Shown piece by piece: positions 34,501 to 44,830 of a stretch of DNA of 64,000 nucleotides. The position numbers and the translations under genes are program-made. The notes below the pieces were generated by a model that searched no databases, had not been told where the DNA came from, and worked only from the letters and a program-made list of their open reading frames with translations. Each line of letters opens with the position of its first letter. Position 1 is the stretch's first letter. The DNA is from Fratercula arctica (Eukaryota > Chordata > Aves > Charadriiformes > Alcidae): NCBI GenBank assembly GCA_947846985.1, contig CANTUZ010000001.1, positions 1,426,001 through 1,490,000 on the forward strand, read 5' to 3'.

Positions 34501-36681
34501 GCCAGGTGTCCCAGGTCTGAGCTGGGGCTCATCCCAGACTGAAGATGTTTAGGCACACACAGCAATGTGTTGCTCTGGGACTCTGGTGATAATGACAGTC
34601 AAGTCCAGAGGAAATTACAACTTTACTGTTTCCAGGAAACTGAAGAAAAGTTGTGATCAACAGACTGGTGTGCCAACATTGTTCCCCGAAATCCTGTCTG
34701 TAGAGTCTCCAGGATTCCACGTACCTCAGGGGAGCAATTGCAGAAGTTGTTCTGGGAAGAGAGGATGCAGGAGTGAGACATACCTGCAAGAAGCCAGGAG
34801 TTCATGGCAGCTTAAGCAAGGTATCAGCTGCAGGGAGCATGCCGCGAAGCCGTAACAGTGATGCCTGGTCTCCTGTGTAGTTTCCACCATTCCATTCCCA
34901 CCGCCCTAGACCTGTTCCTTGGGTACTGGTGTCACATACCCATTTCCCCGAGGCCAGGAGAAAGTGCAAGCTGTGCACAAAGCAGAGAAATGAGCCGGTG
35001 GCTGACGAGGCCCATGATAATTTTCAATCCACAAGCATCTTTCCTCAGCCCCCTTATACAGATGCTGGGATGTGATTCAGCTTCACATTAAATCCCCTAA
35101 ATGCAGATGTCCACATGCACTGAGTACTTCAACTCCCATTACAGCTTCAATTTTGCTATACAAACACAGCCGTGTAGCATTATTTGGGACCCTAGGGTCC
35201 TAAATGTTTAAAATATGCTCCTCCACACCCCATCCAGCAAGAGTATCCCACAGGCTGGCACGTCAGGGTGGATGCACACAACCTGCCACTGCTGCAGGGC
35301 CACCAAACAGAGGCCACAGAAGTTGTGATGGACCAGGTCAGGTAGCACCAGGATGGTTTCTGCCTATGAAGCCTCTCTGGGAGAGGACAATGGGAGGAGG
35401 ATGCACAAGGGTTAATGTGGGGCCTGCCCTGCCTCCTTCCACCAAGAAATTTTATGTTTATTTTTCTCCAGAAATGTAAAATAATACATGTTTTCCAGGT
35501 TCCCAGAGGGAAACGGCTCCTTCCACTTGTTTCTGGACTGGGGAGGGAGAAAGCTGTGCAGGTGCTGGGAAATGCATGGGAAGCAGACGTTTCCCAGCAC
35601 ATCCCTTTGGGACCAGGAGCACATCCCACCGCAGGGTCCCCAGCCCAACCCTCTAACCCACACATTCCCCTCCTGCGCTCCCCTTTCCACTGCATCATGC
35701 AGGATATAAACTATTCAGAGGAGCACAACAGCCCTGCAGGCTTCAGGACCAAACCCTTCCAAAGATGGCAGCCCTGCTGTAATTGTTGAGGTTTAGTTTG
35801 GCACATACCAACCAAACGGCCAAGTCTTAAAGGACACGGTTCTGTAAAACACGGGCAGATCTTGAACGCCCTTAGATCCCATCAGTGTTGGGGATACTGG
35901 AAAGCAGTACATGCCAGGGCTGATCTGAGCCCTGGAGGGTGATGGAAGCTCTAATTCCTTCTGGACCACACACAGCTGCAGCTTTAATTTAAAAGCGTCT
36001 TTTGAGCCAGAGGACCTGTAGCCTGGGTATGGTTAAATAATAGAAAAGGAGGGAGAAATTAGGCAGCAATTGTATATATTAACAATAAATAGGGAAAGAG
36101 AAAGGATTGAGCAAAAGCAAAGGCAAGAGTGAAAGGAAGAGATGAAACGTGAAGTGGAAAGGGACCCAGGACACCATGGGCAGCTGTGGAGGAGAAGGCT
36201 TGAGGTCCTCCCTGGCTTCATCTACCGAGGATCTGTTATGAACAGGAGGGTGGCTGGCTGAATTTGGGGTCAGGTGCAGCGAGAACTGTGCATGTTATCA
36301 CATGGGGACTCCTTGCACAACACAGAGCAACTTGGGGAATAAGAGCTGGGAAAGCCTTTTTTAAATCCAATGTCCCTCCACAGCTGCAGGACGAGTGTGA
36401 AGTTTTCCGCCTTGTACAAGTGGTTTTAAATCCATCCATTAATAACCTCCACACGCTGCTGGCCAGCAAAGTGTGCTTGTCCCTGCAAGGCAGAGCTCTC
36501 TGTCTTACACAGCAGGGCAGAAACTGAAGTCATCAGGGTCCCAGCGTGGCTGTGCCACCAGGGACCAGGCACTGCACCTCAGCTGGGAGCATCACCAGTC
36601 CTGGAGTGACCACATCACCCTCAGCATCCACCTCCATCCGCGGCAAAGCATCAAGAACTGCTGAAATATGCACTACAAACA
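31510..36681. other. Intergenic stretch without recognised genes
   Basis: About 5.2 kb of unique-looking sequence. A 14-bp perfect palindrome, GGACCCTAGGGTCC, sits at 35187-35200. Open frames such as 33844-34206, 35192-35698 and 35415-35789 have no family resemblance, signal peptide or splice context that I can support. Confidence 0.65.
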
Positions 36682-36957
36682 CGAAGGGAAGGGAAGGGAA
36701 GGGGATGAGGGGAAGGGAATGGGAGGGGAGGGGAGGGGAGGGGAGGGGAGGGGAGGGGAGAGGAGGGGAGAGGAGAGGAGAGGAGAGGAGAGGAGAGGAG
36801 AGGAGAGGAGAGGAGAGGAGAGGAGAGGAGAGGAGAGGAGAGGAGAGGAGAGGAGAGGAGAGGAGAGGAGAGGAGAGGAGAGGAGAGGAGAGGAGAGGAG
36901 AGGAGAGGAGAGGAGAGGAGAGGAGAGGAGAGGAGAGGAGAGGAGAGGAGAGGAGAG
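36682..36957 (+). repeat. 276-bp polypurine pentamer tract
   Basis: Purine-only except for two T interruptions near its left end. Three successive zones share one five-base lattice: GGGAA at the left, GGGGA in the middle (about 36721-36765) and GGAGA to the right end. No stop codon occurs in most frames, so long GRGGEGR-type and SSPLLSS-type frames appear on both strands; these are artefacts. The GGGG zone could form G-quadruplexes and the mirror-like right part could form triplex DNA (inference). Confidence 0.95.
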
Positions 36958-37289
36958 TTTGCAGGGATTTGTCTTGAAACAGTCAGAGAAGAAAACACTG
37001 GGAAGAGAAACCATTGTCCTGACTGTGCCTGCATGAGCCAACTTGCCCAATGCCCTTGGATGGGGATCTGGGGCTCCGAAAGAGCCACCAACCGTGTACC
37101 CAGAGCACATCTGCAGCACAGCATCAAAGTCACAGCAGGAAGCAAAGCACATGCAAATACTCAAAGCTGCATTTCTGGGCAAGAGGAGATTCTCTGTCAT
37201 TATAATTCAAGAGAGAAAAGGCAAAAAAGGAAACCACATGACTATTTATCTGTGCCGTGGAAGGAAACACTGCTCAACTTCCTCCTTCT
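36958..37289. other. Short unannotated spacer
   Basis: Between the polypurine tract and a CR1 fragment; no feature recognised. Confidence 0.7.
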
Positions 37290-37450
37290 TGTTGGGGTTG
37301 TTCAGCCTGGAGAAGAGAAGGCTCCGGGGAGACCTTATAGTGACTTTCCAGTACTTAAAGGGAGTTTATATGGAAGATCATTTTTAGCAGGTTCTATAGC
37401 GACAGGACAAGGGGTAACAGCTTTAAACTAAAAGAGATTTTAAACTAAGA
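37290..37450 (+). mobile_element. CR1 internal fragment, + orientation
   Basis: TTGGGGTTGTTCAGCCTGGAG, AGAAGGCTCCGGGGAGACCTTAT, CAGTACTTAAAGGG, GCGACAGGACAAGGGG. It stops before the 3' UTR, where a short TTTTAAACTAA duplication is present. Confidence 0.88.
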
Positions 37451-37484
37451 GAGGTTTTCCATCCACTCGAGAAGCCCTGACTTT

Positions 37485-37815
37485 TAGAATCATAGAATAG
37501 ATTCATAGAATCACCAAATGATTTGGGTAGGAAGGGACCTTTAAAAGCCATCTTCTTCCAACACCCTGCCATGGGCAGGGACAACTTCAACTAGACCAGG
37601 TTGCTCAGAGCCCCGTCCAACCTGGCCTGGAACACCTCCAGGGATGGCGCATCTCCCACCTCTCTGGGCAACCTGGGCCAGTGTCTCACCACCCTCAGCA
37701 TAAAAAATGTCTCCATTATATCTAGTCTAAATCTTCCCTCTTTCAGTTTAAAACCATTACCCCTTTTCCTATTGCTACAGGACCTGCTAAAAAGTCTGTC
37801 CTCGCTCATTTTTTA
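37485..37815 (-). mobile_element. CR1 3' fragment, reverse orientation
   Basis: TAGAATCATAGAATAGATTC, GGTAGGAAGGGACC, CAACTAGACCAGGTTGCTCAG, CACCTCTCTGGGCAACCTGG. With the fragment at 37290 it forms a tail-to-tail pair 35 bp apart. Confidence 0.92.
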
Positions 37816-38294
37816 TTAGCTGCAGGAACAACAACCCATCACCAGGGTGCTTGCGTTGCTTTCGATCCCACGCTGTTTCATGATGTTCCCCTCATCACTG
37901 CAGAGAGTAATTACAGCTCTCCTCCTTTGCTTTTTGTTCGAGCACACTCCAGCGAAGACTGGCGAGGTCAGTGGGGAGAGAAATGAATGCACGATGCACA
38001 GCGCGTGGCTGTCATAACAAGGATAGATGGTGCAAACACCATTTATCTAATGCAGCTGTATAAATCAAACCAAGGAGAAATGGGAACCTTCAGGAAAATC
38101 CCAGGCGCAGAGTAAGAGGAGATTAGGAAGGGGTACAGTATGACAGCAATGTACCATGGAGCCCTTTGTTCGGTGGAGATGGATGGGAGGGAGCAGCAGA
38201 GGTGCCGGGGGATAAAAGAGAGCAAGCAGCTGATTTGCACAGGAACTCAGAGGAGAACAAACTGTGTTGTGTGTCTGTGTGTAAGTGCCTGCAC
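37816..38294. other. Unannotated spacer
   Basis: No feature recognised apart from a TG-rich run near 38262-38285. Confidence 0.7.
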
Positions 38295-38632
38295 ATAGAA
38301 CCATAGAATCATAGAACTGGAGCATGGTTAGAGTTAGAAGGGACCTTAAAGGCCATCTCATTCCACCCCCCTGCCCCAGGCAGGGACACTTCCCACCAGA
38401 CCAGCTTGCTCCAAGCCCCATCCAACCTGGCCTTGAACCCCTCCAGGGATGGGGCAGCCACAGCTTCTCTGGGCAACCTGCGCCAGGGGCTCACCACCCT
38501 CACAGTCAAGAATTTCTTCATAATACCTAACCTAAATCTCCCGTCTTCCAGTTTGAAGCCATTACCCCTCATCCTATCACTACATGCCCTTCTAAAAAGT
38601 CCCTCTCCATGCTGAAGCCCCTCTCCTTCCCC
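38295..38632 (-). mobile_element. CR1 3' fragment, reverse orientation
   Basis: ATAGAACCATAGAATCATAG, AGAAGGGACCTTAAAGGCC, CAGCCACAGCTTCTCTGGGC, TTTGAAGCCATTACCCCTCA. Shares its sublineage with 52603-52988. Confidence 0.92.
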
Positions 38633-41600
38633 TTGGAGAAAGGTACTGTATAAGCCTGAGAAGGACGTTAAGAGGAGGAGCGATGCTACTGTGCCTTCTC
38701 TGTGCTCTTCAGCCAAGCTTTTGAGGACTTTCTCACACTCCTCAGCAAACGATCTCTGTGCACTCAAACTGCTTGATTGCTCTATTGCATCTGAACCCAC
38801 ACCCTGGTGGAGACAGAAGGATTTAGGGTCCCTTGGACATGTGTAGAGAAGGCACAGTGGGAATCCTTGGACTTCTCTCTAAGAGAAGTAGCATAGGGAA
38901 GGTGGCTTTAAGCCAAGTGTTGGGCTGAGCACTGCAGTGCTTGCCAGGGTGACCTTGCCCTCTGGACCAGTGAAAATACTCTTATGCATCAGCAGAGGGG
39001 CATAACAGGGTCTTCAAGACAATCCAACACTCTCAGCAAAATGGTCCACCTTCCAGCAAATCCTGGCCCCATAAGCCAAAGGAACTTGGGAGGAAGAATT
39101 TTTCCTTTCAAGCTAATCAGCATCACCCTCAGCATATCCAGAGAACCCAGGGTCTTTTGGAGAAGGGATGGAACATGCCTGGATCTCCTGGGAGATACAA
39201 GGAGTCCAATGAGTATCCACCACTCCCAGCAGCTAAAAGCTGAGGTCCTGGACCAGACATGGTAGAAACCAAACTGCTTGAAAAACATGTAAATCTGAAT
39301 CTCATGTGTTGTATGAGGCTTCATCTATTTAAATACTCAATAAAGGACTACGGACTCAATCTTGGATCTTTCCAGAGAGAAGTTGCTGATCGTGGCTGAG
39401 GGCCTTGTGAGCTCTTGTTTGAAGGCTGGGATGCTCTGAACTTTGCTTGCAGGTTTTCTATGAAGAGCAGCAGCTTGAAACCAGCATGTCCTGGGCAGCC
39501 TGAATCCACCTGCATTTGACGTTAATGTGGGCACAGTCAGAGGCTTTGAGGCCAGGGCAAAAAATATTTTTTTTACTTTCTACTAGATTAAGCAGGAAGA
39601 AGTGCAGTTTGATCAGTTAAGGCTACAATTAAAATCTTGGATGGATGACAGGAGTAAACCAAGTGAAACGCAGGCAGGTCTACAAAGATTTCTCTATCGA
39701 TCAATTACCAGAACCTCTCAGGATAAGGAATGATGGGTTTATGTTGCGAATATGGGAAAAGTTGTTTAAAAATTAATCCCTTCTGTGATTCTGTGTAAAA
39801 GCGTTGATGTTGGTGGCTCTATGACCTGGAGCCGAGATGCTGCCACTTCTCCGCTGACCACTCTGATGTCCCGTTGCGCCCGAGACCATCTGGGCTGCTG
39901 CCTTTGGCTCTATTCATCTCATAGCATGGATGGTGGGATGGGTCTGATGTAGGATCCTGAGAGCCATGGGTCTTCCCAGCCTCCACCAGATACTGGTCCA
40001 TCCTCTCTCATCACCCATACTGCCAAACAAGGATTGTTGCTTGCTCTTCTCAATTGCTTCAGACCTCAAGAGTGAGGACATTCAAATGTAAGCAATAAAG
40101 TGATGCATGAGGCAGGATGAAGTGGCCTCCAGAACTCTCTGTCCCTCCCCATGCCCAGAAGAAGGAGCCAGATGAGTTGAGATCCCAGTAGTGCAGTGGC
40201 CCAAATCTCACTGGATGCTCACAGAACACCATCTCCATGGGCTGCATTTTACTTGGACATCTTTGAGTGACCCAAAGTGTGAAATAGCAAAAAATTCTGA
40301 GGAAACAATTTCAGAGCTTTATTTACAGATTCCCTGTTCCAGTCCAGCACTCAGCTGCAAGAGGACCTAGGGCTCCATCTAGAAGTGAATATTGCTAGCT
40401 GCTTTCCAGTCTCTCTACCAGCCATACAAGTCATCATTAAGCCTCAGCATCCATCAAGTGAATGAGCTATAATAAACTGAGATGGCCGTGAGATCAGAGC
40501 ACGCAGGCAGCTTGTGGGAGAAGAGCTCAGCAGAGAAGACAAGAAAGGAGTCGGGGTAATATTAATTGTATTCAGATTTCTTTACAGATAGCAATGAGAA
40601 ATTAAACTCTCAGGGAAGCGTTGATAATGGTTCTGCAATCTTGGCATCGTGGTTCACAGCATTATATAGGTGAAGGGCAAGGGCTTTGTGGGGCTGGAGG
40701 GACTCATGAGTAAGGGGTGGACTGGGACTCTGTCCCTGGCTGTATGACTGTCACCTTGTCATTGGATAAGTCACTTCATCCCTGATGGCTCCAGAGCATC
40801 CTATGTAAATATGGAGATAACAGTTCTTCCTCAGTCCTGTGGCACCTGTGAGTTAGACAATCTGTGTTTCTTGAAAACTACATTATCCTCATGAGAATAC
40901 ATCCTCAGGTCTGTGCATCCCAAGCCCACCTGCCTGGCTGTTTCCCACCAGATCCTGATCTGTGTGAAGGTGAGAACCTGCCAAGGTTTCCTCATCTCCC
41001 AGGGGTATCACATACACTGCCTTGCAAGCGACAAACTCCATAGGAGCCTTTAGGGACCAAAACACCTTGCTGCATCTTTAATGGGACTGGTTGAGCTTAA
41101 CTAACAGGGAATTAGATCCCCCTTTGCTCTCGACTCACCTCCTCTATCACTCCAGCTGTGGTGATGGGCACCTGGGAGAAGACCTGGAGCCCTGCTCTGT
41201 CAGGGACTGTGCAAGCAGCATTTCTGCTGCAATTTAGCCACCAAGGCTCACCGTCTAGGAAGAAAGCTCAAATCCCAGTCTCCCTGCTCCACAGAGCCCA
41301 TTGCTGCCTTGGTGCAATAGGTCTGAGCAGACAGAGCTGCAGACATCTGTCCTCGAGCTTGGCTGGGAGAAGCTCATGCCCAAAGAGCTGTCATTCTGCC
41401 CTGAGATTATTTTCTCTCTGCTGCTCGTGTTTCATAATGGCTATTTTATTCTTTCTTGCCCAGAGGCACAAAATGCAAATAAAGTGCCATTGTGTTGGGT
41501 CCAGCCCCTGAGAAAGGGCAGGTTTATGAGGAATAGTATTAATGCACTTCCTGTGAAGGGGAGAAATAGCCTTTCCCACCATATAACAGAGCCATCCAGT

Positions 41601-41897
41601 GCCTGTCCTTCCTTTTTGCCCCTTCCCCAGACTTCAGCCGTGGCCAGCCCTCACCCTAAGCGGAGGGAATCACTGAAGTGCTGTGGCTGCACAGTCCTCC
41701 TTGGTGATGTTATTTATGCACGTGTGTGCATGGAAAGTCTTGCATGAACATGAACGTGCATGAAAAGCTTTATGTAAGCACAGACCAGCCTGCATCCATA
41801 GTGAATCCTCTTGAATGGGGTGAGCACCCAGGATATGGGACCAAAAGAAGCCTTTGCCCTTGGTGGCCAGCAGCTGGGGTCCTGCCAAAATGCCCAT
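38633..41897. other. Intergenic stretch without recognised features
   Basis: About 3.3 kb of unique-looking sequence. I see no interspersed repeat, RNA gene or exon-like block. Confidence 0.65.
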
Positions 41898-42385
41898 GGA
41901 ATCATAGAATGATCTAGGCTGGAAGGGATCTTTAAGATCATCGAGTCCAACCATCAACCCGACACTGACAAAGCCACCACTAACGCATGTCTCTCAGCAC
42001 CACGTCTGCCCAGCTTTTAAATACCTCCAGGGATGGCGACTCCACCACTGCCCTGGGCAGCCTCTTCCAATGCTTGACAACCCTTTCAATGAAGAAATTT
42101 TGCCTCATATCCATCCTAAACCTCCCCTGGCGCAGCTTGAGGCCGTTTCCTCTTGTCCTATGGCCTGTTCCTTGGGAGAAGAGACCGACCCCCCCTGGCT
42201 ACACCCTCCTTTCAGGCAGTTGTAGAGAGCGAGAAGGTCTCCCCTCAGCCTCCTATTCTCCAGGCTGAACACCCCCAGCTCCCTCAGACGCTCCTCACAG
42301 GACTTGTGCTCCAGACCCCTCACCAGCTCCGTTGCCCTTCTCTGGACACGCTCCAGAATACCAAGGACATCTCAAACTGCTCTGG
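41898..42385 (-). mobile_element. CR1 LINE, about 490 bp of 3' region, reverse orientation
   Basis: TGGAATCATAGAATGATCTAG, AACCCGACACTGACAAAGCC, CTCCAGGGATGGCGACTCC, GCTCCTCACAGGACTTGTGC. The reverse strand carries the ORF2 end with [20 protein letters not shown] and then RRLRGDL. Same sublineage as 49795-50366. Confidence 0.93.
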
Positions 42386-43229
42386 ACGTCTCTGGTAGGC
42401 AACGGGAGCAGTATCATTTATGCAGGAGAATCTGAGTCCCCAAAGGATAAAAGCACAGGTTGGGCAGTTACAACCCGAAAAGCGGCATCAGAAACCTCTC
42501 TGCAGCGCTCTGCCTCTCAGCCCACAGATTTACGAGCTTTCTGCAGCTCGTTTTCACTGCAGCCACTCATTCACTTCGCCACTCAGGAATGGTTGTCTGA
42601 ACTGAATCATACAGCAAGCTGTTTAATCTGCGGTAAAGCCCTGTGCAACTGCACTTACTCACCGCTAAAGGCTGGGTCTCTGGTGGTAAATAAGAGGAGG
42701 GTGAGAAGCACAGCCTCCATGTGTCTGCGGACATGAACTTGCTCCATTCCCTGGCTGACCAGCTGCATCCAACCTCCTTATCTGGCTAAGACATCTGGCC
42801 CATGCTGTCCTCCAAACCACAGTCAGGCATGGGCAGGGGGGAAAAACACAACAGCGTTCCAGGAATCAGCTAACAATGAAGCAATCTAGGAGATAATGAC
42901 CGAAGCCTGGAGCTCGTGGCTCAGCCCTGGCTAGTTGCTAGTGCAGAGAAAGAGCTACAGGGTTTTAGTTTTGTGATATTATATTTTACTTCCATGTTTG
43001 CCTTCCACGAAGGGAAGAAGCTGGATCAAGGATACTTAATTTTTGAGGGGGAGAAAAAAAAAAAAAAAAAAAAGAAGAAAGGAGATGTTTCTGTTATACC
43101 ATGAAACTGCTGTGTGTCTTTTAGTCTTCTAGAATGCAGCACTGGTTCCTCTGAGAGTCACCTCCTTCCCAAAAGTAAGCTACAGTCTCCCTCCAAATCA
43201 AGAAAAATGAGGTCTTTTGGTCAAAACAG
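42386..43229. other. Unannotated stretch with an A-run
   Basis: Unique-looking sequence; the only feature is a 20-base A-run at 43054-43073. No gene-like sequence lies next to the run. Confidence 0.7.
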
Positions 43230-43787
43230 GGGTATCCTCCCCCTCTACTCTGCCCTGGGGAGGCTGCATCTGGAGTACTGGGTCCAGTTCTGGGCTCCCC
43301 GGTTCAAGACGGGCAGGGAACTGCTGGAGAGGGGACAGCAAAGGGCTAAAAAAATGATTAGGGGACTGGAACACCTCTCTGATGAAGAAAGGCTGAGGGA
43401 CTTGGGTCTTTTTAGTCTGGAAAAAAGACTGAAGGGGGAACTTATAAATGCTCATAAATACTTAAGGGGCGTGTGTCAGGAGGATGGGGCCAGGCTCTTT
43501 TCAGTGGTGCCTGGTGACAGAACAAGGGGTAACGGGCACAAAACATAGTGCCACCTAAACATGAGGAGGAACTTTCTTCCTGTGTAGGGTGTCAGACAGC
43601 CCTGGAACATGGATTCCCAGGAGAGGTGGTGGAGTCTCCTGCTCTGGAGACATTCCAAACCGCTGGACATGTTCCTGCTGCAACATGCTCGGGTGGCACT
43701 GCTTCGTCGGGAGGGTGTTGGACTGGATGGTCTTCCAGAGGCCCTTCCAGCCACTGGACCATTCAGTGATTCCGTGGGAAAAACCCA
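43230..43787 (+). mobile_element. CR1 LINE 3' region, diverged copy
   Basis: TCCTCCCCCTCTACTCTGCC start, ORF2 carboxyl blocks ([35 protein letters not shown]), a 3' UTR with GGTGTTGGACTGGATGG, and CAGTGATTCCGTGG as a worn terminus. More indels than the next copy. Confidence 0.92.
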
Positions 43788-43868
43788 ATAGCATACTGCA
43801 GGTGGGCCTGGACTTCATGCTGGGAGGTGCATTGCGCCAAATACAGCATGGAAATATCTATGGCACAT
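43460..43868 (+). repeat. Long direct repeat, copy 1
   Basis: Runs from CTTAAGGGGC within a CR1 to about 80 bp beyond the CR1 end, including CCAAATACAGCATGGAAATA and its flanks. It matches 44421-44830 in order and length, including the non-CR1 flank, and the two copies bracket the CR1 at 43866-44420. Confidence 0.8.
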
Positions 43869-44420
43869 CCTCCCCCTCTACTCTGCCTTGGTGAGGCCAC
43901 ACCTGGAGTACTGTGTCCAGTTCTGGGCTCCCCGGTTCCAGAAGGACAGGGAACTGCTGGAAAGGGTGCAGCAGAGGGCTACCAAGATGATTAGGGGACT
44001 GGAACACCTCTCTTATGAGGAAAGGCTGAGGGATTTGGGTCTCTTCAGTCTGGAAAAAAGACGGCTGAGGGGGGATCTTATCAACACTTATAAATACTTA
44101 AAGGGTGGGTGTCAGGAGGATGGGACCAGGCTCTTTTCAGTAGTGCCCGGGGACAGGACAAGAGGCAATGGGCACAAACTTGAGCACAAGAAGTTCCACC
44201 TAAACATGAGGAGGAACTTCTTTACCCTGAGGGTGGCAGAGCACTGGAACGGGCTGCCCAGAGAGGTGGTGGAGTCTCCATCTCTGGAGACATTCAAAAC
44301 CCGCCTGGACGTGTTCCTGTGTAACCTGCTCTAGGTGACCCTGCTCTGGCAGGGGGGTTGGACTAGATGATCTCCAGAGGTCCCTTCCAACCCTATGGTT
44401 CTATGATTCTATGATTCTAT
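43866..44420 (+). mobile_element. CR1 LINE, 555 bp, well preserved ORF2 carboxyl end
   Basis: The best-kept CR1 coding end in the window. A 148-residue frame is open from 43888 to its own stop at 44334, with [55 protein letters not shown] and [20 protein letters not shown] in order. A 3' UTR and four ATTCTATG-type terminal units follow. It is 5' truncated and lacks endonuclease and catalytic domains, so it is not autonomous. It lies exactly between two 410-bp direct repeats. Confidence 0.95.
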
Positions 44421-44738
44421 ACTTAAAGGGCATGTGTCAGGAGGATGGGGCCAGGCTCTTTTCAGTGGTGCCCAGAGACAGGTCAAGGGGTAACGGGCAC
44501 AAACTTGAGCATAGGAAGTTCCACCTAAACATGAGGAGGAACTTCTTTCCTGTGAGGGTGTCAGAGCCCTGGCATAGGCTGCCCACAGAGGTGGTGGAGT
44601 CTCCTTCCCTGGATATATTCAAAACCCGCCTGGAGGCATTCCTGTGCAACCTGCTCTGGGTGGCCCTGCTTTGGGAGGGTGTTGGACTGGATGATCTCCA
44701 GAGGTCCCTTCCCACCCCTACCATTCTGTGATTCTGTG
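44421..44738 (+). mobile_element. CR1 3' fragment, + orientation
   Basis: Starts mid-element at ACTTAAAGGGCATGTGTCAG without the upstream ORF2 part and ends CATTCTGTGATTCTGTG. It is the CR1 part of direct-repeat copy 2. Confidence 0.92.
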
Positions 44739-44830
44739 AAAACAAAATTATCATCTGCAGGTGGGACTGGACAACATGACAGGGAGATTCATTTGGCCAA
44801 ATACAGCATGGAAATATCTCTGTCACAGCC
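44421..44830 (+). repeat. Long direct repeat, copy 2
   Basis: Counterpart of 43460-43868, offset by 961 bases. The last 80 bases lie outside CR1 and carry TGCAGGTGGGACTGG and CCAAATACAGCATGGAAATA, matching TGCAGGTGGGCCTGG and the same 20-mer of copy 1. By eye the copies differ at roughly one position in five or six. Confidence 0.8.

Noticed and set aside
36546..37200. Long open frames of about 120-175 codons on both strands with GRGGEGR-type or SSPLLSS-type repeats
   Set aside because: They only reflect the stop-free pentamer tract at 36682-36957.
43888..44334. 148-codon open frame that looks like a real gene
   Set aside because: It is the truncated carboxyl end of CR1 ORF2, ending at the usual CR1 stop before the 3' UTR.
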